This document shows, in pieces, positions 1-5,969 of a DNA stretch of 7,539 bases. How positions within the stretch are numbered: position 1 is the stretch's first letter; every line of letters starts with the position of its first letter. The notes under the pieces are model-generated. The model searched no databases, was not told the origin of the DNA, and worked only from the letters and a program-made list of their open reading frames with translations. This DNA comes from Kiloniellales bacterium (lineage in GTDB: Bacteria; Pseudomonadota; Alphaproteobacteria; Kiloniellales; JAKSDN01). Both the position numbers and the translations under genes were made by a program. Location: positions 1 through 7,539 of the forward strand of contig JAKSDN010001380.1 in the NCBI GenBank assembly GCA_022360075.1, read 5' to 3'.

Positions 1-371
1 TCGATCTCGACGTCGGGCTCGCGGGCGGCAAAGGCGCCGAGACGGGGCACCAGCCAATTCGCCGCGAAGGACGGCGCGGCCGAAATCACGAGTCGGCGAG
101 AGCGCGCCGGACCGGCGAGGTTAGCGACGGCTTCATCGATCGTGGCGAAGGCCCCGTCTATCGCATTGAACAGCGCGCGCCCGGCCGCCGTCGGGACCAG
201 ACTGCCCGCGGCCCGCTTGAACAGCTTGCGGCCGAAATGCGTCTCCAGGTGGCGAACGCGCTGGCTGATCGCGCCCGGGGTGACGTGCAGGCGCGCGGCG
301 GCCGCCTTCATGCTGCCGAGCCGCGCCACCTCGACGAAGGTCCTGAGCGCCTGAAGCAGAGCGGTTTCCAT
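1..371 (-). CDS. LysR-family transcriptional regulator, GcvA-type (partial, C-terminus off the left edge)
   Basis: The minus-strand frame opens with ATG at 371 and stays open to base 1, giving the first 123 residues of a protein that normally has about 300. Residues 4-60 form the LysR winged helix-turn-helix (seen: TFVEVARLGSMKAAAARL, then TPGAISQRVRHLE and the basic wing GRKLFKR). A linker helix runs through about residue 88. The effector-binding domain then begins with RRLVISAAPSFAANWLVPRL, a wording typical of the GcvA subgroup. Such proteins bind DNA as tetramers and usually control a divergent neighbour and themselves. Here the divergent neighbour is an MFS transporter 105 bp away, so transporter control is the natural inference. 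The effector is unknown because most of the ligand domain is missing. No strong Shine-Dalgarno sequence precedes the start. The start is chosen because it gives the standard distance to the helix-turn-helix. Confidence 0.93.
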   Translation of the reverse strand, partial: METALLQALRTFVEVARLGSMKAAAARLHVTPGAISQRVRHLETHFGRKLFKRAAGSLVPTAAGRALFNAIDGAFATIDEAVANLAGPARSRRLVISAAPSFAANWLVPRLGAFAAREPDVEI

Positions 372-379
372 GGACCCAG

Positions 380-394
380 TTTAGCGCAGCTAAA
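380..394. promoter_or_regulatory. Candidate LysR-type operator (perfect 15-bp dyad)
   Basis: TTTAGC-GCA-GCTAAA is a perfect inverted repeat with 6-bp arms and a 3-bp centre. Its second and fourteenth bases give the T-N11-A pattern typical of LysR-family binding sites. It lies 9 bp before the LysR start codon and about 80 bp before the MFS gene, in the shared intergenic region. This suits autorepression plus activation of the transporter. The dyad is seen directly; the link to this regulator is inferred. Confidence 0.55.
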
Positions 395-476
395 GCGGCA
401 ATCAGAATCCATCGTTTGCGCGGCCTTGCTCCAGCCCTGAGTTTCTTGCCCTTCGCATCGCGCAAGGGAGTCCAAC

Positions 477-1718
477 GTGTCGCGCCTTTTCCTCGATCAT
501 GACGCGAGACGCGCCTGGGCCTTGGTCGGGCTCGGCTTCGTCGCGCTCGCCCTGGCCTTTTCGGCGCGCGCGGCGCTCGGCCTGGTCATGCCGATTTGGG
601 AGCAGGAGTTCGGCTGGTCGCGCAGCTTCATCTCCGGCGGCGGCGCCCTGGCCCTGATCGTCATGGCCGTCGTCGCGCCCATCGTCGGGCGCGGGGTCGA
701 TCGGCAGGGACCGCGCAGGATCCTGAGTTTCGGTCTCCTGGCCCTCGCCCTCGGCAGCGGCCTGGTCGCGCTGATCGATTCGCGCTGGCTTTTCCTGCTG
801 GCCTTCGGGGGCATCTCGGCCCTGGGTTACGGCGTGGTCGCAACGCACGTGGTCGCTACGGCGATCGCCCAGCGGGTCAAGCGCCGTCTCGGTCTCGCCG
901 TGGGCGTTGCGACCTCCGGCGCTACGGCCGGACAGTTTCTCATCATGCCCTTGCTCGCCGGACTTCTGGCCGTCGCCGACTGGCGCTGGAGCTATCTCGC
1001 TCTCGCGCTGGCGAGCTTGCTCCTCCTGCCGCTGCTGTGGTGCAGCCTCAGAGCGGGGCCAGGGCAGTCCGCGGCCGTGACGCCCGCGACCGAGCGCAAG
1101 TCGTCGTCCTTTCTTGCCGACGCGCGACGGCTTCTCCTCTCCCCCGTCTTTCATCTCCTGTTCTGGAGCTTCCTGATCTGCGGCTACACCACGACCGGCG
1201 TGATCGAGACCCATCTGCTCCCCTTCGCGGCCTTTTGCGGCATCCCCCCCTTGCCGAGCGCCACGGCCTACGGCGTCCTCTCGGCATTCAACATGCTCGG
1301 CATGGTGCTGGCCGGCTGGCTCAGCGACCGCGTGCACAGGCCGCTCCTGCTGGGCGGCATCTATGTCGTGCGGGCCTTCACCTTCATCCTGTTGGTCAAC
1401 CTCGGCTCCGACCTCGACACGCTGCTGCTCTTCGCAGTCATCTTCGGGCTGGTCGACTACGCCACCGTGCCGGTCACGGCGAGCCTGGTGGCGAGCCACC
1501 TCGGCCTGCGAGTCATGGGCCTGGCCATGGGGCTGATCTCCGCCGGTCACTCGATTGGCGGCGCGCTCGGCGCCTTTCTCGGTGGCTATCTCTTCGATCT
1601 CTACGCCCGCTACGACTGGGTCTGGTGGAGCTCGCTCTGGCTGGCGCTCGTCGCCGGGCTGATGGTGTTCCTGATCGGCGAGCGTCGGCCGGGCGAGCAA
1701 AGCGCTCAGGAGGCGTGA
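477..1718 (+). CDS. MFS transporter, monocarboxylate/OFA-like type
   Basis: This is a 413-residue inner-membrane protein with the usual MFS length and about twelve hydrophobic segments. Translation is assigned to GTG at 477 because AAGGGAG (464-470) sits 6 bp upstream. The segment EFGWSRSFIS after helix 1 is typical of MCT/oxalate-formate-antiporter-like carriers. The loop between helices 2 and 3 carries the MFS motif A, GRGVDRQGPRR (residues 71-81). A degenerate copy, GWLSDRVHRP, follows in the second half after a hydrophilic central loop (about residues 193-215). The substrate cannot be read from sequence; relatives often move small organic acids by proton-coupled transport. The gene is divergent from a GcvA-type LysR regulator, a common arrangement for inducible transporters. 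It ends with TGA 26 bp from the end of the convergent acetyltransferase gene. Confidence 0.93.
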   Translation: MSRLFLDHDARRAWALVGLGFVALALAFSARAALGLVMPIWEQEFGWSRSFISGGGALALIVMAVVAPIVGRGVDRQGPRRILSFGLLALALGSGLVALIDSRWLFLLAFGGISALGYGVVATHVVATAIAQRVKRRLGLAVGVATSGATAGQFLIMPLLAGLLAVADWRWSYLALALASLLLLPLLWCSLRAGPGQSAAVTPATERKSSSFLADARRLLLSPVFHLLFWSFLICGYTTTGVIETHLLPFAAFCGIPPLPSATAYGVLSAFNMLGMVLAGWLSDRVHRPLLLGGIYVVRAFTFILLVNLGSDLDTLLLFAVIFGLVDYATVPVTASLVASHLGLRVMGLAMGLISAGHSIGGALGAFLGGYLFDLYARYDWVWWSSLWLALVAGLMVFLIGERRPGEQSAQEA

Positions 1719-1744
1719 GAGGCGGGCCCTTCGGCCGGACCGGC

Positions 1745-2263
1745 TCACCCGCTCGCCGCTTCGTCCAGCCCGAAGGCCGGCGCGTAGCGGCACGTCGCCG
1801 TTTCGCCCTGCAAGGTCCCGGGTACGAGCTCCAGCGCCATTAAGGCCTCGCCCTCGAAGGGCGCGCGCAGGGCCTTCGCGGCCTCGGCCGAGAATCCGAA
1901 GCGCGGATAGTACTCGGGATGTCCCAGCACGACGATCAGGGCCAGGCCACGCGTGCGGCAGGCCTCGATCCCAGCGCCGGTCAGCGCCGCGCCGATACCT
2001 TGGCGTTGGCGTTTCGGCACGACGGCGAGCGGCGCCAGGGCCGCGGCCCGGATCGATCGCGTCCCCGTCGTCACGGCGAGCCTGGAGAAGAGGATGTGGC
2101 CGACGATCTGCCCCGCGTCTTCGGCGACCAGGGAGGTCAAGGCGTCGCCGTCGGTGCGCAACTTTGCGACCAGGCGCACCTCGTCCTCGCCGCCGAAAGC
2201 GGCACGGTTCACCGCGGCGATGGCCTCGTGGTCGGCGGCCGTTTCTTCGCGAATCTCGATCAT
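1745..2263 (-). CDS. GNAT-family N-acetyltransferase (YhbS-like)
   Basis: This 172-residue, single-domain protein has the GNAT fold pattern. The N-terminal strand is IREETAADHEAIAAVNRAAF, a common opening of the YhbS group. The acetyl-CoA pyrophosphate-binding motif A is VVPKRQRQGIGAAL, with Q-x-x-G-x-G at residues 86-91. Further on, VLGHPEYYPRFGF (112-124) is strongly characteristic of YhbS-like (COG3153) enzymes. Such proteins transfer an acetyl group from acetyl-CoA to an amine; the acceptor here is unknown. The start at 2263 is supported by GGAG (2269-2272 on the minus strand) 5 bp upstream. The gene converges on the MFS transporter with only 26 bp between the stops, and is divergent from the exporter remnant and the EamA permease. 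I see no operon partner. Confidence 0.93.
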   Translation of the reverse strand: MIEIREETAADHEAIAAVNRAAFGGEDEVRLVAKLRTDGDALTSLVAEDAGQIVGHILFSRLAVTTGTRSIRAAALAPLAVVPKRQRQGIGAALTGAGIEACRTRGLALIVVLGHPEYYPRFGFSAEAAKALRAPFEGEALMALELVPGTLQGETATCRYAPAFGLDEAASG

Positions 2264-2388
2264 CGGGTCTCCACGCCGCTGTCAGCAGAATGGGTTCGTG
2301 GCCGCATTCTACGATTGCTCGGCCGAGCGCGCGGGAAGATCATGCGCCCGAGCATTATGCCGACCACCGAGCCAGGACGCACAGCCGC

Positions 2389-2475
2389 ATGGAGCCGACG
2401 ACCTACGGCCTCATCCTTCTCGTTGCGCTGGCGATCGCTGCCGCGCCCGGGCCCTCGACCCGGCCGCTGCCCTAG
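2389..2475 (+). pseudogene. Remnant of a LysE/RhtB-family exporter (N-terminus only)
   Basis: A 28-codon frame begins MEPTTYGLILLVALAIAAAP, continues GPST, and stops at TAG (2473-2475). One hydrophobic helix followed by an APGPS-type motif matches the start of LysE/RhtB amino-acid exporters, which usually open with a short polar stretch, one helix and a PGP motif and then continue for about 200 residues. Here everything after the PGPST motif is missing, and the intact EamA gene begins 17 bp downstream. AGGA (2373-2376) lies upstream but is rather far from the ATG. The best reading is the 5' scar of a gene lost by deletion. It could instead be a chance frame or a real short membrane peptide. 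The identification rests on about 24 residues, so confidence is moderate. Confidence 0.5.
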
Positions 2476-2492
2476 GCGACAAGATCTCCACC

Positions 2493-3410
2493 ATGTCCGC
2501 CGCCCTCCTGGCTCCCTCCTCGCGCAATGCCAAGATTGCCGTCGCGCTCGCCGCGGCGATCTGGGGTCTCTACTGGATTCCGCTGCGCGGCCTCGACGAG
2601 GCCGGCGTGACCGGCGCCTGGGCGACGCTGCTGTTCTATGTGCTGCCGGCGCTGATCTTCGCGCCCGTCGCCGCGCGGCGCCGGCGAAGCCTCGCGGCGG
2701 GCGGGCGCGGCCTGCTGCTCACCGCCTTCCTGCCGGCGCTCGCCCTGGTGTTCTACGCCAATTCCCTGATCTTCACCGAGATCGTGCGCGCCGTTTTGCT
2801 GGTCTACATGACCCCGGTCTGGTCGACGCTCTTCGCCCGCGTGTTTCTCGGCGAGCCGATCACGCGGCTGCGCCTGGTCTCCATCGCGCTCGGCTTCGCC
2901 GGTCTCTTCACCATCCTCGGCCTGGGCGAGGGCCTGCCGCTGCCGAGCAACCTGGGCGACTGGCTGGCGCTGCTGGCCGGCGTGCTCTGGGGCCTGGCCG
3001 CGGTGCGCCTGCGCATCGACCGCCAGAGCGAGGCCGAGGAGATCACCTTCCTCTACTTCGTGCTGGGCAGCCTGGTCGCGCTCGCCACCTGCGCCCTGCC
3101 GGACGGCCGCAGCGGGCCGATGCCGAGCCCGGAAACCGTGCTGGCGGTTTTGCCCTGGCTGGTCCCGGTGCTGCTGCTGATCGTGATCCCCTCCAGCTAC
3201 CTGGCGCTCTGGGGCACGCGCCTGCTGAGCCCCGGGCTGGTCGGCCTGCTGTTCATGACCGAGATCTCCGTCGGCGCCGGCTCGGCCGCCCTGCTGACCG
3301 ACGAGCCCTTCGGCACGCGCGAGATCCTGGGCATCGTGCTGATTTCCACGGCCGGCCTGCTGGAGGCGGTCGTGCCGAGCCCGGTGGAAAGCGCGCCGGG
3401 TGCTTCTTAG
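2493..3410 (+). CDS. EamA/DMT-family permease
   Basis: The 305-residue protein has about ten transmembrane segments in two EamA repeats (roughly residues 16-143 and 157-292), the normal length and layout of the drug/metabolite transporter superfamily. The first repeat ends with the hallmark VYMTPVWSTLFARVFLGEPI (105-122), and the matching place in the second repeat reads FMTEISVGAGSAALLTDEPFG. A basic loop, ARRRRS, follows helix 2. It is probably an inner-membrane exporter of metabolites; the substrate is not predictable. The reading frame stays open upstream to 1953, but that part is antisense to the acetyltransferase gene and has no membrane-protein character, so ATG at 2493 is preferred. 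No clear Shine-Dalgarno sequence precedes it, so the start is only fairly sure. It follows the LysE-like remnant on the same strand and may use that gene's old promoter. Confidence 0.92.
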   Translation: MSAALLAPSSRNAKIAVALAAAIWGLYWIPLRGLDEAGVTGAWATLLFYVLPALIFAPVAARRRRSLAAGGRGLLLTAFLPALALVFYANSLIFTEIVRAVLLVYMTPVWSTLFARVFLGEPITRLRLVSIALGFAGLFTILGLGEGLPLPSNLGDWLALLAGVLWGLAAVRLRIDRQSEAEEITFLYFVLGSLVALATCALPDGRSGPMPSPETVLAVLPWLVPVLLLIVIPSSYLALWGTRLLSPGLVGLLFMTEISVGAGSAALLTDEPFGTREILGIVLISTAGLLEAVVPSPVESAPGAS

Positions 3411-3544
3411 GGTGCCGGGGCCTGAAGCGTCCCTCTACAACGCGGCCGGGGCCCGGCAACATGTCTGCTTCTCTTGAGGTCGATCTGTGGTGCGCTGAAC
3501 AACGCGGTTTGTCGGCAGGGACGATAGCCAGCATTGTTCTCTTG

Positions 3545-3693
3545 GTCCGCTACGCGGACGCCCCCCTAACCCTCTCCCTCGAGGGGGGAGGGAAAATGCA
3601 ACCTCGCTCAAAGCCGTAATCTCCCTCCCCCTTGATGGGGAAGGGCCGGAGTGAGGGTGATGAGGCCGGCAGGCCTCACGGGCTTCGGCCGTG
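3545..3693. repeat. Hairpin-rich intergenic inverted repeat cluster
   Basis: Stem-loops follow one another: GTCCGC-TAC-GCGGAC (3545-3559, perfect), a C-rich/G-rich hairpin at about 3570-3592, a second at about 3622-3649, TGAGGCC-GGCA-GGCCTCA (3661-3678, perfect 7-bp stem) and CACGG...CCGTG (3677-3693). The two C/G-rich hairpins are also inverted with respect to each other: the left arm begins CCCCCCTAACCCTCTCCC, and the right arm ends in GGAGTGAGGGTG (to 3659). Sequences of the CCCTAACCCTCTCCC / GGGTGAGGG kind are widespread intergenic repeats in Proteobacteria, so this is probably one copy of a dispersed, non-coding, MITE- or REP-like family. It may also end transcription from the EamA gene, although no U-tract follows. 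Whether other copies exist cannot be seen in this window. Confidence 0.65.
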
Positions 3694-3841
3694 CTCATGG
3701 CACCATTCTTGTCAGAGTCCGTAACGGCCCAGACGAGATTTCAGTGACCCGGGTTGGCCTTCAGAGGTGTTGTCGGTCTCCACATCGGCAAACGCCAATC
3801 AGTCCGCGGCGTACAAGACGACTGTTCACCTTTTTCCGTGA

Positions 3842-3860
3842 TTGCCCACAGTGTGGGTAA
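3842..3860. promoter_or_regulatory. Near-perfect 19-nt dyad upstream of dnaG
   Basis: TTGCCCACA-G-TGTGGGTAA is symmetric at every arm position except one G/T pair. A dyad this long with a one-base centre cannot fold well as RNA, so a dimeric protein operator is more likely than a terminator. Its first six bases, TTGCCC, could serve as a weak -35 hexamer, but no good -10 follows at the right spacing (TGCTAC at 3865-3870 is poor), so I do not call a promoter. Confidence 0.4.
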
Positions 3861-3876
3861 CCGATGCTACACAAGC

Positions 3877-3885
3877 TTATCCAGA
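3877..3885 (+). promoter_or_regulatory. DnaA-box-like 9-mer
   Basis: TTATCCAGA differs by one base from the high-affinity DnaA box TTATCCACA. It lies 92 bp before the primase start, between the 19-nt dyad and the LexA-type box. A single site with one mismatch may be chance, but replication genes are known targets of DnaA. Confidence 0.25.
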
Positions 3886-3887
3886 TG

Positions 3888-3902
3888 GTTCGTTTTTTGT
3901 TC
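3888..3902. promoter_or_regulatory. LexA (SOS) box of the alphaproteobacterial type
   Basis: GTTC at 3888-3891 and GTTC at 3899-3902 are separated by exactly seven bases (G followed by six T). GTTC-N7-GTTC is the established direct-repeat LexA recognition sequence of Alphaproteobacteria, unlike the palindromic CTGT-N8-ACAG box of Escherichia coli. It lies 66 bp upstream of the dnaG ATG, in the AT-rich stretch where the promoter is expected. In E. coli the rpsU-dnaG-rpoD operon also has a LexA site, so SOS control of this operon is plausible here with a different box. The match is seen directly; LexA binding is inferred. Confidence 0.6.
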
Positions 3903-3909
3903 TCGTTTG

Positions 3910-3942
3910 AGTGGCCCGAATGGACGATCATGTTGGGCCGCT
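3910..3942 (+). promoter_or_regulatory. Leader stem-loop before dnaG
   Basis: AGTGGCCC (3910-3917) can pair with GGGCCGCT (3935-3942) through eight base pairs, one of them G-U, around a 17-nt loop. The structure ends 26 nt before the dnaG start codon. If the transcript begins upstream, the hairpin would sit in the 5' leader and could affect translation or stability. There is no U-tract, so it is not a typical terminator. Confidence 0.35.
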
Positions 3943-3968
3943 GACCGCAGTAAACGATCCGGACCGCC

Positions 3969-5900
3969 ATGGCCTTTCCGCCCGAGTTCCTCGACGAGAT
4001 CCGCGCCCGCCTGGGCCTTGCGGAGGTCATCGGGCGCAAGGTCAAGCTGACCCGGCGCGGGCGCGAGCACAGCGGGCTCTGTCCCTTTCACAACGAGAAG
4101 ACGCCCTCCTTCACGGTGAGCGAGGACAAGGGCTTCTATCACTGCTTCGGCTGCGGCGCGCATGGCGACGTGATCGGCTTCGTCATGCGCAACGAGGGCC
4201 TGGCCTTTCCCGAGGCGGTCGAGCGCCTGGCCGCGGAGGCCGGCCTCGCCGTGCCGCAGCGCTCGCCGGAGGATCAGGCGGCCGAGCAGCGGCGCTCCGA
4301 CCTGCTGGCGGTGCTCGAGCAGGCGGCCGGCTGGTTCGAGGAGCAATTGGCGAGTGGGCGTGGCGCGGGCGCGCGCGACTATCTGGCGGGGCGCGGGCTG
4401 AGCGCGGCGACGATCGGCGCCTTTCGGCTCGGCTTCGCGCCGAACGAGCGCGGCCTGCTGCGCCAGGCCCTGAACGCCCGCGGCATCGACAACGAGCAGC
4501 TCGCCGAGGCCGGGCTGGTCAAGCTGCCCGAGGCGGAGGGGTCTCCGAGCGAGATCCGCGATTACTTCTTCAATCGCGTGATCTTCCCGATCACCGACCG
4601 CCGGGGCCGGGTCATCGCCTTCGGCGGCCGGGCGCTCGGCGAGTCGCCGGCGAAGTACCTGAACTCGCCGGAGACCGCGCTCTTCCACAAGGGCCGGGTG
4701 CTCTACAACCTGGCGCGCGCGCGACCGGCGGCGCACGACAGCGGTGAGCTGATCGTCGCCGAGGGCTACATGGACGTGATCGCGCTCGCCCAGGCGGGCT
4801 TTCCGGCGGCGGTCGCGCCCTTGGGCACGGCCGTGACCGAGGAGCAGATCGCCGCGCTCTGGCGCTTGACTCGCGAGCCGGTCCTCTGCCTGGACGGCGA
4901 CCAGGCCGGCCGGCGCGCCGGCTACCGGGCCCTGGAGCGGGCGCTGCCCCTGCTGCAACCGGGCTTTTCCCTGCGTTTTGCCATCCTGCCGGCCGGCCAG
5001 GACCCCGACGACCTGATCCGCCAGCACGGCGCGGCCGCCTTCCGCCAGGTGCTTGATCAAGCACGGCCGCTCGCCGACCTGCTGTGGCAGCGCGAGTTCG
5101 AGGCCGAGGCCCTGGATACGCCGGAGCGCCGGGCCGGGCTGCGGCGCCGGCTGCGCGAGGCGGTGGGACAGGTGCGCGACACGGATGTGCGCGAGGCCTA
5201 CCGCCAGGAGATGGAAGCCCGCTTCGACCAGGCTTTCGGCCGGCCCGGCGGCCGCAGGGGGGCGGATCGTGCGGGGCGCGGCCGGTCCGGCCGCCGCTAC
5301 GGTGGGTTCGACCCGCTGGCCGCCCGGCAGCGCCGCGACGGCCAGGTCGATGTCCGGGTGCCGCCGCCGGTGCGCCAGTCGCCGGCCCTGCTGGGCGACA
5401 CCCGGCGCGAGCAGGTCCTGCTGGCGACCCTGGTCAACCACCCGGAGCTGATCGCCGAGCAGGCCGAGGTGCTGGCCGGCACGCGCTTCGAAAACCGCGA
5501 TCTTCAGCGCCTTAGCCGGGCCCTCGTCGATCTCGCGACCGGCGATCCGGGCCTTGACACGGCTGCTCTCAAGCGCCAACTCTGCGACCAGGGTTTCGCG
5601 GAGGTTCTGCGCGGCCTTCTAGACCGACGGGTCTATGAGTTGGGGCCATTCGCGCGGGCGGAGGCTCCTTTGGCCGAGGCGCAGCGGGCATGGGGGCATG
5701 TCCTGGCACTACACCGGGAACGCCAACTGCAGGCCGAGGCGGCGGAAGTGCGCCAGCGCTTTGCCGAGCAGATGGACGAGGCCAACCTCGCCCGGCTGCG
5801 CGCGACGCAGGAGATCGGCCGCGAGGACCGAGAGGGGGAGTACGAGGACGTCGAGACGGCGAGGGCCGACGGGCCTCAGGTCTTGAACGAGACGTCTTGA
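3969..5900 (+). CDS. dnaG: DNA primase DnaG
   Basis: DnaG makes RNA primers at the replication fork, working with the DnaB helicase in the cytoplasm. The 643-residue protein is complete. The N-terminal zinc-binding domain has the CHC2 ligands C38, H41, C59 and C62 in CPFHNEKTPSF...FYHCFGCGAHG. The RNA-polymerase core follows with its basic motif RGRVIAFGGRAL. The TOPRIM centre carries E265 (EGYMDV), D309 and D311 (LDGDQAG), then D345 and D347 (DPDDL), with numbering equal to E. coli DnaG. A Gly/Arg-rich linker (423-447) leads to the C-terminal helicase-binding domain. ATG at 3969 is chosen because MAFPPEFLDEIRARL is the normal start of alphaproteobacterial primases; the Shine-Dalgarno match is weak (CCGGACC). 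rpoD follows after 69 bp, so the two are probably co-transcribed. The GatB/YqeY-domain gene often found just upstream of dnaG in this class is absent here. A LexA-type box precedes the gene. Confidence 0.98.
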   Translation: MAFPPEFLDEIRARLGLAEVIGRKVKLTRRGREHSGLCPFHNEKTPSFTVSEDKGFYHCFGCGAHGDVIGFVMRNEGLAFPEAVERLAAEAGLAVPQRSPEDQAAEQRRSDLLAVLEQAAGWFEEQLASGRGAGARDYLAGRGLSAATIGAFRLGFAPNERGLLRQALNARGIDNEQLAEAGLVKLPEAEGSPSEIRDYFFNRVIFPITDRRGRVIAFGGRALGESPAKYLNSPETALFHKGRVLYNLARARPAAHDSGELIVAEGYMDVIALAQAGFPAAVAPLGTAVTEEQIAALWRLTREPVLCLDGDQAGRRAGYRALERALPLLQPGFSLRFAILPAGQDPDDLIRQHGAAAFRQVLDQARPLADLLWQREFEAEALDTPERRAGLRRRLREAVGQVRDTDVREAYRQEMEARFDQAFGRPGGRRGADRAGRGRSGRRYGGFDPLAARQRRDGQVDVRVPPPVRQSPALLGDTRREQVLLATLVNHPELIAEQAEVLAGTRFENRDLQRLSRALVDLATGDPGLDTAALKRQLCDQGFAEVLRGLLDRRVYELGPFARAEAPLAEAQRAWGHVLALHRERQLQAEAAEVRQRFAEQMDEANLARLRATQEIGREDREGEYEDVETARADGPQVLNETS

Positions 5901-5912
5901 TTGAATCGGGCA

Positions 5913-5939
5913 TCGCTAGCCTTTTGTTAAGGTTAGCGA
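5913..5939 (+). terminator. Stem-loop between dnaG and rpoD (attenuator or RNA-processing site)
   Basis: TCGCTAGCCTT (5913-5923) pairs with AAGGTTAGCGA (5929-5939) through eleven base pairs with one G-U, around the loop TTGTT. The downstream stretch CCAGTTTCTGTTTTCTGG (5941-5958) is T-rich without being a clean U-run, and its ends can form a small second hairpin. The element starts 12 bp after the dnaG stop. In E. coli the dnaG-rpoD junction holds an RNase E processing site that lets the sigma-factor message outlast the primase message. This hairpin is a candidate for a similar role, or for partial termination. Confidence 0.5.
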
Positions 5940-5969
5940 GCCAGTTTCTGTTTTCTGGGCACGGTGTGA

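Larger units (their letters stand above)
3411..3968. other. 558-bp gene-free region between the EamA permease and dnaG
   Basis: No frame here looks coding: the short ORFs lack ribosome sites and recognisable protein sequence and run through the hairpins. Bases 3411-3544 show nothing firm apart from two copies of GCCGGGGCC. Bases 3545-3693 are a cluster of hairpins described as a repeat. Bases 3694-3820 show no structure I can support. From about 3821 the composition becomes more AT-rich and the probable dnaG-rpoD control elements appear. No tRNA or known small RNA was recognised. Confidence 0.7.

Noticed and set aside
1719..1744. Bidirectional terminator between the convergent MFS and acetyltransferase genes
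   Set aside because: Only a 4-bp GGCC-CTTC-GGCC stem forms and no T-run follows on either strand.
402..1793. 463-codon open frame antisense to the MFS gene
   Set aside because: It is rich in Arg/Glu/Gln/Gly as expected from the reverse of hydrophobic codons, with no recognisable domain; the sense strand is a clear membrane transporter.
596..1843. 415-codon frame on the same strand as the MFS gene, other phase
   Set aside because: It is an Arg/Ala-rich shadow of the transporter frame.
1953..2492. Upstream extension of the EamA frame
   Set aside because: Most of it lies antisense to the acetyltransferase and it has no membrane-protein pattern; the permease proper starts at 2493.
1919..3619. 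566-codon plus-strand frame across the acetyltransferase and EamA genes
   Set aside because: It crosses one gene antisense and another out of frame and has no domain character.
3651..3860. 69-codon frame upstream of dnaG
   Set aside because: It starts inside the hairpin repeat, has no ribosome site and its translation resembles no family.
3867..5579. 570-codon open frame antisense to dnaG
   Set aside because: It mirrors the primase codons in high-GC DNA and its translation is a low-complexity Arg/Ala/Gln/Gly mixture without domain character.
5882..5915. Possible heat-shock (RpoH) promoter for rpoD, with CTTGAA at 5882-5887
   Set aside because: E. coli has such a promoter within dnaG, but no acceptable -10 element lies at the right spacing here.
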